From: Kangiella marina
Lineage (GTDB): Bacteria > Pseudomonadota > Gammaproteobacteria > Enterobacterales > Kangiellaceae
Length of the DNA stretch: 64,000 nucleotides
Direction: 5' to 3'
NCBI RefSeq assembly: GCF_039541235.1
Contig: NZ_BAABFV010000002.1
Location: 62,001-126,000 of the forward strand
In this document: positions 26,902 through 38,223 of the stretch, one piece after another
How the letters are laid out: each line of letters begins with the position of its first letter
How positions within the stretch are numbered: position 1 is the stretch's first letter
The notes under the pieces: generated by a model
What the model saw: the letters and a program-made list of their open reading frames with translations, nothing else
What the model was told of the DNA's origin: nothing
Database searches by the model: none
Translations under genes and position numbers: made by a program

Positions 26902-27399
26902 GTGGGAACGACGGAAATTGATAAGCCGCGGTTGAGTTTTTTATTGGAAAGCGAGGCTGAAACGGTGGCGTTGGGCTTTGCGTTATCAGAACTTGTAGCC
27001 TTGCCTTTTGTCATTTATATGTACGGTGAGTTAGGCGCAGGCAAAACCACATTTGTTCGTGGTCTGCTCCAAGGCTTGGGGCACAAGGGGGCGGTGAAAA
27101 GCCCAACCTATACTTTAGTCGAGCCTTATGAGTTAAAGGGGAAAGCTATTTATCACTTTGATTTATATCGCCTTTCCGATCCCGAAGAGTTAGAGTTTAT
27201 TGGCATTCGTGAGTATCAGGATGACGATGCCTTGGTAATTTTTGAATGGCCCGACAAGGGCAGCGGTATGATCCCTGAAGCAGACTTGGTTATCGAGTTG
27301 GAATACCAAGATTCTGGCCGCAAGGCTGAGTTTATTTTTAGGGACGCTGCAGCAGGTCAAAATATCGCACAAAAAATCCGGCAAAAACTAGCCAAATGA
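26902..27399 (+). CDS. tsaE: tRNA threonylcarbamoyladenosine biosynthesis ATPase TsaE
   Basis: ATPase partner of TsaB-TsaD in forming t6A37 on ANN-decoding tRNAs. The P-loop GELGAGKTTFVRGLL is near residue 42, then KSPTYTLVEPYE and the HFDLYRL and EWPDKG motifs that define the family. 165 residues. The GTG start at 26902 has a strong GGGGGAG about 6 nt upstream. It lies 16 nt after nnr and before the amidase gene in the ancestral order. Confidence 0.95.
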   Translation: MGTTEIDKPRLSFLLESEAETVALGFALSELVALPFVIYMYGELGAGKTTFVRGLLQGLGHKGAVKSPTYTLVEPYELKGKAIYHFDLYRLSDPEELEFIGIREYQDDDALVIFEWPDKGSGMIPEADLVIELEYQDSGRKAEFIFRDAAAGQNIAQKIRQKLAK

Positions 27400-27446
27400 C
27401 GTGAAATTATGCCAAAATCAAATGGAGCAGTAACTGCAAAGTGACA

Positions 27447-28763
27447 ATGATAAAAAAGCATTTGACGAAAACATTACTCGCCACAACCTTAATGCTTGGC
27501 TTTGCAGCACAGGCTGCAGTCATCAAGAGTATGAGGTTTTGGCAATCTCCGGAATCGACCCGTGTCGTTTTTGATTTAACGTCTCCAGTCGAGCATGAGC
27601 TGACTGTCCTTACTAATCCCGATCGAATTGTTGTTGATATTCCTGAATCCCGTGTCTCGGTTGATCTCAGTCAACTGGATATTAAAAGTGATTTGGTGAA
27701 ACGCGTACGCCAAAGCAAGCCGCCAAAAGAAGGCGTGTTGCGCTTAGTCTTGGATCTTAATAAAGCCGCTGAACCTAAAAGCTTTGCCTTAAAACCTTAC
27801 CAAGAATATGGCGATCGTTTAGTGATTGATCTGGTGGATGAGAAGCGTGAAGTGATAAAACCACCGGAATCAGCCACTGGCGCTGAGCGTGATATCGTTA
27901 TTGCGGTTGATGCAGGCCATGGTGGTGAAGATCCCGGTGCTATGGGTCCAAGCGGTACCCGCGAAAAAGATATCGTGCTGCAGCTGTCTAAAGAGTTGGT
28001 CAATGCCATTAATCGCGTTAATGGGTTAAAGGCAATAATGGTACGTGAAGGGGATTACTATATCCCTCACCGTAAGCGTACCGACATAGCGCGAAAACAC
28101 CGCGCTGATTTGTTTGTGTCAGTCCATGCCGACGGGTTTAAGAGTCCACGCGCCAGAGGCGCTTCGGTTTGGGTGTTGAATCTTTATGGTGCTAAATCTG
28201 AAGTAGCGCGCTGGATGAAGTTACAGGAAGAAAAGTCTGAGTTGCTGGGCGGCGTCGATAGCACGGTGGTGTTATCAGAATACGATAACTCGGTGCGTTC
28301 GGTGTTGCTTGACTTACAGATGGAAAGCTCGATTGCTGAAAGTTTTAAAGTGGGGCGTGAGGTGCACTCGGCGATGAAGCGCGTGGCGCCTAAAATGCAC
28401 AAGAATTATGTTGAAGAAAACTCATTGTTGGTACTGAAGAACCCTGATATCCCATCAATTCTTGTTGAGTCAGGTTTTATTTCAAACCCCGGCGAAGAAC
28501 GTTTGTTGAAAACAACAGCTTACCGACGCAAATTAGCGGGCGCTGTTAAAAATGGTATCGTCGATTACTTTAAGCAACATGCGCCGGATGGTACTAAATT
28601 CGCTACTCTTTATCGCAAGAATATTTATCATGTTAAACGTGGTGATAACTTAATTAATGTGGCTAAGCGCTTTAACACCAGCGTTAGTGAAATCAAAAAA
28701 GCTAATAAAATGACCTCAGATACAGTGCGTATTGGTCAAAAATTAGTGATCCCTCGTAGCTAG
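27447..28763 (+). CDS. amiB: N-acetylmuramoyl-L-alanine amidase with AMIN and LysM domains
   Basis: Periplasmic zinc amidase that splits septal peptidoglycan during cell separation. Signal peptide about residues 1-24 (LLATTLMLGFAAQA), AMIN targeting domain about 28-125 and amidase_3 domain about 150-365. Zinc ligands lie in VDAGHGGEDPGA (His), REKDIVL (Glu) and SVHADGF (His), with the catalytic Glu in LVESGFISN. A C-terminal LysM module (YHVKRGDNLINVAKRFN to IGQKLVIP) adds glycan binding. The name amiB follows its position beside mutL in E. coli. The frame also opens at GTG 27441. Confidence 0.94.
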   Translation: MIKKHLTKTLLATTLMLGFAAQAAVIKSMRFWQSPESTRVVFDLTSPVEHELTVLTNPDRIVVDIPESRVSVDLSQLDIKSDLVKRVRQSKPPKEGVLRLVLDLNKAAEPKSFALKPYQEYGDRLVIDLVDEKREVIKPPESATGAERDIVIAVDAGHGGEDPGAMGPSGTREKDIVLQLSKELVNAINRVNGLKAIMVREGDYYIPHRKRTDIARKHRADLFVSVHADGFKSPRARGASVWVLNLYGAKSEVARWMKLQEEKSELLGGVDSTVVLSEYDNSVRSVLLDLQMESSIAESFKVGREVHSAMKRVAPKMHKNYVEENSLLVLKNPDIPSILVESGFISNPGEERLLKTTAYRRKLAGAVKNGIVDYFKQHAPDGTKFATLYRKNIYHVKRGDNLINVAKRFNTSVSEIKKANKMTSDTVRIGQKLVIPRS

Positions 28764-28782
28764 CTGCTACAGGACTGTGTCG

Positions 28783-30555
28783 ATGCTCATCAAAAAGCTC
28801 TCCCCTTTGTTGGCTAACCAGATCGCTGCAGGCGAAGTGGTTGAACGCCCCTCGTCAGTGGTTAAAGAGTTGTTAGAAAATGCCGTTGATGCTGGTGCAA
28901 AACGAATTCAGCTCGATATTGAGCGTGGCGGAACACGCTTAATTCGAATCACTGATGATGGCTCCGGTATCAGTCGCGATCAATTGGAGTTAGCGTTGGC
29001 GCGTCACGCGACCAGTAAGATCGAGCATACTGACGATCTGAAAGCGATCCATACATTAGGTTTTCGCGGCGAGGCGTTGGCCAGTATCAGTTCGGTCTCG
29101 AAACTTACCTTGAGTTCGAAAGTTGCTTCTGATGATGAGCAGTCATCGGGTTGGTCGGCAATTGCTCAGGGTCGGGATATGGCGGTTGAAATTCAGCCAC
29201 GCGCTATGCCCACTGGAACCATTGTCGAAGTCAAAGATTTGTTTTTTAATACGCCCGCACGGCAAAAGTTCTTACGAGCTGAGCGCACCGAGTATGTTCA
29301 TATTGAAGAAACCATGAAGCGGGTTGCTCTGGCTTCGCCGAGTATTGCGTTCACTTTAAAACATAACGGCAAAGTAACGAAACGGATCCCTGCGGCTAGC
29401 TCGCAAGAGCAGCAAAAACAACGCATAGGTTCTATCGTCAGTAACAGTTTTCTACAGCAAGCGCTGGCGCTGGATACCCGAATTGATAATTTAAAATTGT
29501 GGGGGTGGGTGTCGAGTCCTCAGCATCACCAAAACTCAAACTTAAGTCAGTATGTTTTCGTCAATGGTCGTGCGGTCAGGGATAAAACTCTCAACCATGC
29601 CATACGCCAAGCTTATCAAGATCTACTGCCTACAGGCCGTGTGCCGGCTTATGTGTTGTACCTTGAGCTTGATGCTGAGAAGGTTGATGTTAATGTGCAC
29701 CCGACCAAGCATGAAGTTCGGTTTTCGGAAGCAAGACAAGTGCATGACTTTATTGCGAGGGCTGTAGCAGAGTGTTTGCAGCCCCAGAACGAAACCTTAC
29801 TGGCAAGCGAGCTGAATCACGTTGAAGAAGTGACTCGAGCTTATCAGCCGCAAAGTGGTCGAGCCGATGATGAATATTACCACCCCAGACTCGCCGCAGG
29901 CGTATCTCTGGACACGACCGCGGGGCAACGCAGTTCTCGTCAACCGATTAGTCGTGAAAAGACTTACCATTCTTATTCGCCCAAACAGGTTTCCAACAAT
30001 GCTGAGCGGGCTGGTGATTACTTTCTGGTGGCTGAGCGCTACTTAATGCAGCCCAAAGACGACGGGTTATTGGTGCTGGACGTCAAAAGTTTTTGGTTAG
30101 ACTACAGTACTCAGTTGCTACAAGACGAGTGGGCAAGTGATGACGTGAAGCAAAGACCCTTGTTAATTCCTGAGCGTTTGGGAGTGCCGGTGGAGTCTGT
30201 TTCAGAAGGCTACCTGACCAACTGGGCCAAGCTGGGGTTTGATCTCTCTTTAACTGGGCCACAATCTGTAGCACTAAGAAAAGTGCCTGCGTCCTTGCTG
30301 CATATTGATATTAAAGCGTTAACGCAGGATGTGTTGTACCACACAGCTCAGGACCAAAATATTAGTCTACAACAGTTACAAGAGATGATTTTGAAGCAGT
30401 TTGAACCGCACTGGGCGGTGGATTCTAAGCACTCGTGGCTGGAACTTTTACAGCCACACAATTGGCAACAGTCTCAGTATTGTCAGTATCTAAGCGGTGG
30501 TGATATTGGGCACTGGCTCGCCACACAGTCTAAATCGAACAGGCAGGCAGGCTAG
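28783..30555 (+). CDS. mutL: DNA mismatch repair protein MutL
   Basis: Matchmaker ATPase linking MutS recognition to strand cleavage. The N-terminal GHKL ATPase has [30 protein letters not shown] and the [10 protein letters not shown] lid. The transducer domain has [14 protein letters not shown]. After a variable Gln/Ser-rich linker (about residues 340-400) lies a C-terminal dimerisation domain with [13 protein letters not shown], without the DQHA endonuclease motif seen in species lacking MutH. The ATG at 28783 is preferred because AGGA lies 8 nt upstream; a GTG at 28777 is possible. It is followed by miaA after 2 nt. Confidence 0.95.
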   Translation: MLIKKLSPLLANQIAAGEVVERPSSVVKELLENAVDAGAKRIQLDIERGGTRLIRITDDGSGISRDQLELALARHATSKIEHTDDLKAIHTLGFRGEALASISSVSKLTLSSKVASDDEQSSGWSAIAQGRDMAVEIQPRAMPTGTIVEVKDLFFNTPARQKFLRAERTEYVHIEETMKRVALASPSIAFTLKHNGKVTKRIPAASSQEQQKQRIGSIVSNSFLQQALALDTRIDNLKLWGWVSSPQHHQNSNLSQYVFVNGRAVRDKTLNHAIRQAYQDLLPTGRVPAYVLYLELDAEKVDVNVHPTKHEVRFSEARQVHDFIARAVAECLQPQNETLLASELNHVEEVTRAYQPQSGRADDEYYHPRLAAGVSLDTTAGQRSSRQPISREKTYHSYSPKQVSNNAERAGDYFLVAERYLMQPKDDGLLVLDVKSFWLDYSTQLLQDEWASDDVKQRPLLIPERLGVPVESVSEGYLTNWAKLGFDLSLTGPQSVALRKVPASLLHIDIKALTQDVLYHTAQDQNISLQQLQEMILKQFEPHWAVDSKHSWLELLQPHNWQQSQYCQYLSGGDIGHWLATQSKSNRQAG

Positions 30556-30557
30556 CT

Positions 30558-31499
30558 GTGCAGGCATCGACAAAACCCAAAGCCATATTCATCATGGGGC
30601 CGACGGCTTCTGGCAAAACCGACTTGGCGATGCGACTGGTGAAAGATCATCAGTGTGACATTATCAGTGTCGACTCAGCGATGGTGTACAAAGGCTTGGA
30701 CATTGGTTCGGCTAAACCATCAGCAGAAGAACTAGCACAAGCACCACACCGCCTCATTGATATTTGTGATCCGTCTGAGCCTTATTCTGCGGCACAATTT
30801 CGAGATGATGCGCTGCGTGAGATGGCGGCGATAGTCAATAACGGGCGCACGCCATTATTGGTTGGCGGCACTATGTTGTATTACAAGGCCTTGCTTGAAG
30901 GGATGAGTAACCTGCCGGATTCCGATCCCGATATTAGGAAAGCGCTTCAACAGCGGCTTGATGACAAGGGGTTACCATCATTACATCAAGAACTGGCTTC
31001 TGTTGATCCTGAGTCAGCACAACGAATCCATGAGAATGATCCTCAGCGGACATTGCGGGCGTTGGAAGTTTTTCAAATTACCGGGAAGTCACTGACCCAA
31101 CTTCACCAAGAGCAGCAGCAACAAGAGTTTCCTTATCATGTTACACAAATTGCCGTAGCACCTGACGACCGAGCTTATCTTCATCAACGAATTGAGACGC
31201 GCTTCAAACTGATGATGGAACAAGGCTTTCTCGACGAGGTCAAAGCTCTGCACCAACGCCATGACTTGAATAGTGAGCTGCCTGCGATTCGCTCGGTCGG
31301 TTATCGCCAAATGTGGCAGTACTTAGAAGGTGAGCTAGGGTTGGATGAAGCTGTTGAGCGCGGTATTATCGCGACAAGACAGTTGGCAAAACGACAATTT
31401 ACCTGGTTACGGAGTTGGTCTGACTTGCATTGGGTTAACTCTCAGCGCCCCTTACCTGAGATTTATCAGGACGTGACGCAATTATTAAATTTGCCCTAA
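30558..31499 (+). CDS. miaA: tRNA dimethylallyltransferase
   Basis: Transfers a dimethylallyl group from DMAPP to N6 of A37 in tRNAs reading UNN codons, using isoprenoid precursor made by the MEP pathway. P-loop [14 protein letters not shown] near residue 14, the [16 protein letters not shown] segment, and conserved [13 protein letters not shown] and [11 protein letters not shown]. 313 residues. The GTG start at 30558 lies 2 nt after the mutL stop, suggesting translational coupling. hfq follows after 177 bp that probably hold its own promoter. Confidence 0.95.
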   Translation: MQASTKPKAIFIMGPTASGKTDLAMRLVKDHQCDIISVDSAMVYKGLDIGSAKPSAEELAQAPHRLIDICDPSEPYSAAQFRDDALREMAAIVNNGRTPLLVGGTMLYYKALLEGMSNLPDSDPDIRKALQQRLDDKGLPSLHQELASVDPESAQRIHENDPQRTLRALEVFQITGKSLTQLHQEQQQQEFPYHVTQIAVAPDDRAYLHQRIETRFKLMMEQGFLDEVKALHQRHDLNSELPAIRSVGYRQMWQYLEGELGLDEAVERGIIATRQLAKRQFTWLRSWSDLHWVNSQRPLPEIYQDVTQLLNLP

Positions 31500-31676
31500 A
31501 ACCAATCATATCTTATTGATATATCTCGATCTGGTTAGGTAAATGATGTACACTTTTATTGGAATTCGTTCCATTATGATTTGTAGAAGTAGATAAGTTT
31601 AGGCTGGCTTTAGAGCAGGTTTTAATAATAAAAGCTAACTGAATAAACATAAATTAATAAAGAACAGGAGAGAGCA

Positions 31677-32009
31677 ATGTCAAAAGGGCAATCACTACAA
31701 GACCCTTTCTTGAATGCACTAAGACGCGAGAAAGTACCCGTTTCGATTTACTTGGTTAATGGCATCAAACTACAAGGACAAATCGAGTCTTTTGATCAGT
31801 TCGTGATTTTGCTTAAGAACACTGTGAGCCAGATGGTGTATAAGCATGCGATCTCTACGGTAGTTCCTATCCGTAACGTTCGTGGTCATTACCAGAATAA
31901 CGAAAACGGTGGTCAGCGTGACGACCAAGGCGGCCAAGGTGGAATGGGTGGACCAATGTCTAGTGGTAGCGGTGGTGGCTACACAGGCGGCCCAATGGGC
32001 GATCTGTAA
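31677..32009 (+). CDS. hfq: RNA chaperone Hfq
   Basis: Hexameric Sm-like protein that pairs small RNAs with mRNAs. The N-terminal Sm core has [19 protein letters not shown], the Sm1 motif [21 protein letters not shown] and the Sm2 motif [10 protein letters not shown]. Gln8, Phe39-like and Tyr-Lys-His residues of the RNA-binding faces are present. The 110-residue protein ends in a Gly/Gln-rich flexible tail (residues about 70-110). Strong AGGAGAG ribosome site. An intrinsic terminator follows at 32045-32078. Confidence 0.97.
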   Translation: MSKGQSLQDPFLNALRREKVPVSIYLVNGIKLQGQIESFDQFVILLKNTVSQMVYKHAISTVVPIRNVRGHYQNNENGGQRDDQGGQGGMGGPMSSGSGGGYTGGPMGDL

Positions 32010-32044
32010 GCTTTACTAAATACCCATCTTACATATTCTGATAC

Positions 32045-32078
32045 AACGACTTGCTGGTTTATTTCAGCAGGTCGTTTT
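32045..32078 (+). terminator. Intrinsic terminator after hfq
   Basis: AACGACTTGCTG at 32045-32056 pairs with CAGCAGGTCGTT at 32065-32076 (12 bp, one G-T pair, 8-nt loop), then TT. It probably gives partial termination before hflX. Confidence 0.8.
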
Positions 32079-32128
32079 ACACTATTCTTATTATTCATCA
32101 TTTAACTCCCGACTTTTGAGGTTGTTTA

Positions 32129-33418
32129 TTGTTTGACCGTCATAGTGGTGGCGAATCAGCCATCTTGGTTCATATCGATTTCGATCAAGAATCCAATCAA
32201 GAAGATCTACAGGAATTTGTCGAGCTTGTACGCTCAGCGGGTTTGACCGTGATGGATATCGTCACCGCAAAGCGTCATTCACCGGATCCGAAATATTTTA
32301 TTGGCAAAGGTAAGATTGAAGAAATCCAAAGTGCCAAAGAGGCAACGGAAGCAAACGTTATCATCTTTAATCACAACCTAGCGCCGACCCAAGAACGTAA
32401 TATTGAGAAAGTCGCGAAATGTCGTGTGATTGATCGTATTGGCCTGATTTTGGATATTTTTGCGCAAAGAGCCTTCACGTTCGAGGGCAAGCTTCAGGTG
32501 GAGCTTGCTCAGCTTAGACACTTGGCCACTCGTCTTGTGCGGGGTTGGACGCACCTTGAGCGACAGAAAGGTGGTATCGGTATGCGGGGGCCGGGTGAAA
32601 CCCAGCTCGAAACCGATAGACGATTAATCAGAGACCGAATCAAGCATATTGAGAAGCGCTTGGATAAGGTTGGTAAGCAGCGTGAGCAAGGACGTCGCTC
32701 TCGAAAGCGTGCCAATATTAAAACGGTTTCCATCGTTGGTTACACTAACGCTGGAAAGTCGACGTTATTTAATTTGCTTACCGAAGCACAAGTTCTGGCT
32801 GAAGATAAGCTCTTTGCAACGCTCGATCCGACGCTGCGCCGAGTATCCTTACCCCAGGGTAGTGACATTATTTTGGCCGATACGGTAGGTTTTATTCGAC
32901 ATTTACCGCATGAACTGGTCGCTGCTTTCCGTGCGACCCTAGAGGAATCGGTCGAGGCGAATATCCTTTTGCATGTGATAGATGCAGCGAGCGAGCGTCG
33001 CGAAGAAAATATTGAGCAAGTGTGGGAAGTGCTGTCGGATATTGGTGCTGATGAAATCCAGACTTTAGAAGTTTATAATAAAATTGATATGATAGAGGGC
33101 GCTGAGCCACGGATTGAACGCAATGATGAAGGTGTTCCGATCCGTGTGTGGACTTCAGCGAAAAAAGAGCAGGGTATCGAGCTGCTGCTTGAAGCCATTG
33201 AAGAACTCGCGGAAGAGCAACAATTTAGCGCAAGCTTAAGGTTGCCGCCGCAGGAAGGACGCTTGCGAGGCTTATTGTATGAGTTACAAGCCATTGAGCA
33301 AGAAAACGTTGCCGAAAATGGCGATATGCTGCTTGATATTAGGCTAGAACAAGCTGACTGGATCCGCTTGGGGCGCCAACTGGAGAAAGATTTGAACCAG
33401 TTCGTGCTGAGTTCGTGA
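32129..33418 (+). CDS. hflX: Ribosome-splitting GTPase HflX
   Basis: GTPase that splits stalled 70S ribosomes after stress. The N-terminal HflX domain (residues about 1-190) has DPKYFIGKGKIEEI, the helical RHLATRLVRGWTHLERQKGG and GMRGPGETQLETDRR. The GTPase domain has GYTNAGKSTLFN, the DTVGFIRHLPHELV switch and NKID. The C-terminal domain of about 65 residues completes the 429-residue protein. The frame opens with TTG, and the N-terminal sequence LFDRHSGGESAILVHIDF supports that start. It sits between hfq and hflK as in E. coli. Confidence 0.95.
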   Translation: MFDRHSGGESAILVHIDFDQESNQEDLQEFVELVRSAGLTVMDIVTAKRHSPDPKYFIGKGKIEEIQSAKEATEANVIIFNHNLAPTQERNIEKVAKCRVIDRIGLILDIFAQRAFTFEGKLQVELAQLRHLATRLVRGWTHLERQKGGIGMRGPGETQLETDRRLIRDRIKHIEKRLDKVGKQREQGRRSRKRANIKTVSIVGYTNAGKSTLFNLLTEAQVLAEDKLFATLDPTLRRVSLPQGSDIILADTVGFIRHLPHELVAAFRATLEESVEANILLHVIDAASERREENIEQVWEVLSDIGADEIQTLEVYNKIDMIEGAEPRIERNDEGVPIRVWTSAKKEQGIELLLEAIEELAEEQQFSASLRLPPQEGRLRGLLYELQAIEQENVAENGDMLLDIRLEQADWIRLGRQLEKDLNQFVLSS

Positions 33419-33518
33419 TATTATAGGTATCAGAACGTCGAAGAATGATTGATTGGGGCTATTAAGCCCTTATTTTATGAGTGATTATTCAAATTAAACA
33501 GTAATTGGAGAAGTGTCT

Positions 33519-34577
33519 ATGGCCTGGAATGAACCGGGTAATAACAATCAAGACCCATGGGGCAAAAAACGCCCAAATAACAATAACGACCTTGATGATA
33601 TGATCAAAAAAGTTGGCGAAAAGCTTGGTGGTATATTTGGCGGCGGAAGCGGCGGCAAAGGTAAAGGCAGTGGCGGTAGCGCTGGTATTATCATCGGTAT
33701 TTTAGTATTGCTAGCAGTATATCTTGTCAAGTCAGCCTATATCGTAAACGAAAAAGAACAAGCGATAGTACTAACCTTTGGTGAGCATACGCGTACTGAT
33801 ACGGCAGGCTTACATTTTGCTTTCGCACCGGTTCAGCAAGTCTATTTTGTTGATGTCGAAAGTATTAAAGATATTGAAATCGAAGGCTTAATGTTAACTG
33901 AGGATGACAATGTTGCCACAGTTAAAGTTAAGGTTCAGTACCGAGTTGGTGATGCGATGGCGTTCCAATTTAACGTCGAAGATCCTGTAGAAACGTTGAA
34001 ACACGCGACAGAGGCTGCTCTGCGTCAAGTCATTGGCCACACTAACCTGCGCGATGCCAGAACAGATGGCAAGCAGTTGGTTCGAACTAACGTTGCCAAA
34101 GAACTGAAGTCGATACTTGAGCCTTATCAAACCGGTATTGAGATTTTCCGTGTGAACTTAATTGGTAACGTTGATGTTCCACCGTCAGTGAAACCGGCAT
34201 TTGATGATGCGATTAAGGCGGAAGAAGATCAGCAAGCTTACCAAGATCAGGGTGAAGCGTATCGTAGTAAACAAATACCTCTGGCTGAAGGTGATGCCCA
34301 AAAAGCTATCCAAAAAGCTAATGCGTACAAGGCGCAAGTTACTGAAAAAGCGCACGGTGAAGTTGCTCGATTTAAAGAACTATTACCTGAGTACAATGCA
34401 GCACCAGAAGTGACTCGTAAGCGTCTTTATTTAGAGACGATCGAGCAAGTATTGAGTAGAACATCGAAAGTGATGTTGGATACAGACGGTGGTAATAATA
34501 TGACGTATATTCCGTTGGATAAGATTATGCAGCGTAGTAAACGTTCTTCATCTCAATCAAATGACACCAACCAGTAA
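33519..34577 (+). CDS. hflK: FtsH modulator HflK
   Basis: Inner-membrane SPFH protein that assembles with HflC into a cage around FtsH and tempers degradation of membrane proteins. The N-terminal 45 residues are Asn/Gly/Lys-rich (GGGSGGKGKGSGG), then one membrane span (about 50-68), a band-7/SPFH domain (about 70-250) and a helical C-terminus ending in a Ser/Gln/Asn tail. The ATG at 33519 has GGAG 8 nt upstream and is preferred over the GTG at 33513. hflC follows after 11 nt. Confidence 0.95.
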   Translation: MAWNEPGNNNQDPWGKKRPNNNNDLDDMIKKVGEKLGGIFGGGSGGKGKGSGGSAGIIIGILVLLAVYLVKSAYIVNEKEQAIVLTFGEHTRTDTAGLHFAFAPVQQVYFVDVESIKDIEIEGLMLTEDDNVATVKVKVQYRVGDAMAFQFNVEDPVETLKHATEAALRQVIGHTNLRDARTDGKQLVRTNVAKELKSILEPYQTGIEIFRVNLIGNVDVPPSVKPAFDDAIKAEEDQQAYQDQGEAYRSKQIPLAEGDAQKAIQKANAYKAQVTEKAHGEVARFKELLPEYNAAPEVTRKRLYLETIEQVLSRTSKVMLDTDGGNNMTYIPLDKIMQRSKRSSSQSNDTNQ

Positions 34578-34588
34578 GGGGGCTAACG

Positions 34589-35476
34589 ATGAATAAGTTA
34601 ATTGGTATTTTAGTGATTCTTGTAGTCGCCTTGGTCGTATTCTTGACTTGTACTTTTAAAGTAAAAGAGTGGGAAACTGCGATTGTTCTTCAGTTTGGTG
34701 ATGTTAAGAAAGATGATGAGGATAGAGCAAAAATTTACGGTCACGGCCTACATTTTCGCTGGCCTGTCGCTGATAAAGCGATCATCATGGATAAGCGTAT
34801 CCAGACCTTTGATGGTGAAGCGGATCGTATCTCAACCTCAGAGCAGAAAGACTTGATTGTTGATAGCTATATTAAGTGGAAGATTGCAGACTTTGACCAG
34901 TTCTATCGTAAGACCAATGCAAACTTCCGTTCTGCCGAGCGTTTATTGGATAATACGGTTGAAACGACTCTGCGTGAAGAGTTTGGTCGTCGTACTCGTA
35001 CTCAGGTAGTATCCGGTGAGCGTGAAGAAGTTATGGGCTTAACACTGGAAGAAGTGAAGAAGCTTGCTCCTGAGCTGGGTATCGAAGTGGTGGATATTCG
35101 AGTTAAAACAATTAACTTACCGACAGAAGTGAGTGAGTCGATTTATAACCGTATGCGTACTGAGCGTTTACGTGTTGCTAATGAGCACCGCTCTGAAGGT
35201 GAGAAAGAAAAGCGTATTATTATTGCTGAGACTGACGCTGAAGTTGAGCGAATTTTAGCGGAAGCCGATCGTGAGGCTCGTGAAATTCGTGGCCGAGCTG
35301 ACGCTCAGTCAGCAAAGATTTATGCTCAAACCTATAATCAAAACCCGGAGTTTTATGCGTTCTTACGAAGCTTAGATGCTTATCGTGAGTCGTTTCAAAA
35401 TTCCGATGATATTTTAGTGATTAAACCTGATAGCGAGTTCTTTAAGTACTTTAAAGACGCCGAAGGTAAAAACTAG
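34589..35476 (+). CDS. hflC: FtsH modulator HflC
   Basis: Partner of HflK in the FtsH-associated inner-membrane complex. An N-terminal membrane anchor (residues 3-22, LIGILVILVVALVVFLTC) is followed by the SPFH domain with KEWETAIVLQFGDV and the conserved VVDIRVKTINLP, then a long helix with TDAEVERILAEADREAREIRG. 295 residues. A ribosome site (AAGGGGG) lies before the ATG, and a strong terminator follows. Confidence 0.95.
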   Translation: MNKLIGILVILVVALVVFLTCTFKVKEWETAIVLQFGDVKKDDEDRAKIYGHGLHFRWPVADKAIIMDKRIQTFDGEADRISTSEQKDLIVDSYIKWKIADFDQFYRKTNANFRSAERLLDNTVETTLREEFGRRTRTQVVSGEREEVMGLTLEEVKKLAPELGIEVVDIRVKTINLPTEVSESIYNRMRTERLRVANEHRSEGEKEKRIIIAETDAEVERILAEADREAREIRGRADAQSAKIYAQTYNQNPEFYAFLRSLDAYRESFQNSDDILVIKPDSEFFKYFKDAEGKN

Positions 35477-35491
35477 TCGCAAGACGAGTCT

Positions 35492-35518
35492 AAAGGCCAG
35501 CTTAGCTGGCCTTTTTTA
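35492..35518 (+). terminator. Intrinsic terminator after hflC
   Basis: AAAGGCCAGC at 35492-35501 pairs with GCTGGCCTTT at 35505-35514 around TTA, followed by more T. It lies 16 nt after the hflC stop, before yjeT, and should reduce read-through into the downstream genes. Confidence 0.9.
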
Positions 35519-35539
35519 TTGGTCTTAAGGAGGTGCGGT

Positions 35540-35725
35540 ATGTCAGATGAGTGGTTAATAGCAATGGGTTTGGTGCTTGTGTTAGAGGGCTTGGTTCCGA
35601 CATTGGCGCCTAAAGCTTGGAAAAAAATGGTCAGTGATATGTCGAGTAAACCTGATGGTCAACTTCGCATGATTGGCCTAGTTGTGATGTTAGTCGGGCT
35701 TGGCTGGGTATTCTTGATCAGTTAG
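35540..35725 (+). CDS. yjeT: YjeT/DUF2065 small membrane protein
   Basis: 61-residue inner-membrane protein with two hydrophobic segments (about residues 4-22 and 43-60) joined by the conserved LAPKAWKKMV...PDGQLRMIGL pattern of the DUF2065 family. Function is unknown. It is nearly always between hflC and purA in gammaproteobacteria, as here. The ATG at 35540 has an excellent AGGAGG ribosome site, so the longer open frame from 35519 is not used. Confidence 0.92.
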   Translation: MSDEWLIAMGLVLVLEGLVPTLAPKAWKKMVSDMSSKPDGQLRMIGLVVMLVGLGWVFLIS

Positions 35726-35892
35726 TGTCTTTTCGATTAAAGCGATCTATAGATCACATGACTAACTTGTTGATATATAGCAGGTATCACTAAATAGTAA
35801 AAACGGCTGTTGAAAAAATAACCTTTTTTATAAAAAAAGGGGGATTTTCGATGACGATAACGGTAAAATGCGCGGTTTGGTGTCCGAGTTAG

Positions 35893-37239
<1,347 letters not shown>

Positions 37240-37254
37240 GCGTTAGATATTAAT

Positions 37255-37283
37255 AAAAAAGCGGCCTGAAGGCCGCTTTTTTT
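37255..37283. terminator. Bidirectional intrinsic terminator between purA and efpL
   Basis: AAAAAAGCGGCC and GGCCGCTTTTTT flank TGAA, giving a 12-bp perfect stem with T-runs on both strands. It lies 15 nt after the purA stop and serves the convergent gene as well. Confidence 0.9.
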
Positions 37284-37363
37284 ATTGTGGTTGAGGAATC
37301 GGTTTATTGACAGCATGCAGGTAAGGTCGCCTGTGCAACACACTTATCATTAGTAGAATAAAT

Positions 37364-37933
37364 TTAATCCGCACGACTCATAAACTTCTTTTCTTCGACG
37401 TTTATTTTGACTTTCTCGCCGGTAGAAATGTATTCAGGAACTTGGATGGTTAAGCCTGTGGCGAATTCTGCCGGTTTAGTTCTCGCTGTCGCAGAGGCGC
37501 CTTTAATCGAAGGATCGGTTTGTTGAATAATCATCTCAACGGATTGAGGTAGCTCTAAGCCAACCACTTTTTCATCGGCAATCACAACTTTTAAATCTTG
37601 AATATCGTCCGTGATAAACAGTAAATCATCTTCTATATCTTCGCGGTTGAAGGTGTACTGGCTGTAATCTTCGCTATCCATAAAGATAATGCTGTCACCT
37701 TCTTCATAAGAGTAAGTGGCTGCACGTTTAGTTAAGTCGACTAAGGTTAGCTGGTCATCACCTTTAAAGGTTTGCTCGACTTTTGACCCCGCCTGAACAT
37801 CTGTGAAGCGCATCTTATACAGCGTCGCAGCACCGCGGGCACTCGGACTACTGACTTCAATGTTTTTTACCACTAACAATTTACCGTTATGTTCAACGGC
37901 CATGTTTCTTTTTATATCACTAGCTTTTGCCAT
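37364..37933 (-). CDS. efpL: Elongation factor P-like protein EfpL (YeiP)
   Basis: EF-P paralogue that relieves ribosome stalling on proline-containing and related motifs. 189 residues with three beta domains. The tip loop reads SPSARGAA with Arg33 where EF-P has a modified Lys or Arg, as in E. coli YeiP. The body (YKMRFTDVQAGSKVEQTFKGDD) and the C-terminal GLTIQVPEYISTGEKVKIN match YeiP closely. Paralogue choice is based on this loop and the KMRFTDV...MSRAD ends. The canonical efp is not in the window. Confidence 0.92.
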   Translation of the reverse strand: MAKASDIKRNMAVEHNGKLLVVKNIEVSSPSARGAATLYKMRFTDVQAGSKVEQTFKGDDQLTLVDLTKRAATYSYEEGDSIIFMDSEDYSQYTFNREDIEDDLLFITDDIQDLKVVIADEKVVGLELPQSVEMIIQQTDPSIKGASATARTKPAEFATGLTIQVPEYISTGEKVKINVEEKKFMSRAD

Positions 37934-38010
37934 TGGAATGGTCTCTGTGTTTTAAACTGAGTTTATTGTAAAGGCTTGTTTGGGTATTGAAAAGTAGAAG
38001 TATTTTGATT

Positions 38011-38210
38011 GTTACTTTTCTTGCGTAGCCAAGAAAAGTAACCAAAAGAAGGCTACCCCCGTCGTTAGATCCTGCGGATTACCCTTGCCAATAAAAATCA
38101 TAACGAGTCGTCAAACGAAACGTCCTGTTTCGTTTTGACTAAATTAGGCTTCCCTGCCTAATTTACTCTATGATTTTATATCGGCTTCGGCTAACTCTAA
38201 GGGGGCGTAA
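38011..38210 (-). repeat. Structured intergenic repeat, copy B (inverted relative to copy A)
   Basis: Lies between efpL and the S10 peptidase gene. Read on the minus strand it aligns along its length with 22978-23175. Its hairpins are GTTACTTTTCTTG/CAAGAAAAGTAAC at 38011-38042, CGAAAC/GTTTCG with TCAAA/TTTGA outer pairs at about 38110-38138, and AAATTAGGC/GCCTAATTT at about 38140-38164. Stem differences from copy A are paired on both arms. Confidence 0.8.
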
Positions 38211-38223
38211 AAAGATTAAAGTC

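Noticed and set aside
31559-31580. Possible promoter TTGGAA...TATGAT before hfq
   Set aside because: The spacer is only 10 bp. The GGAA-TTCG-TTCC hairpin there is short and unsupported.
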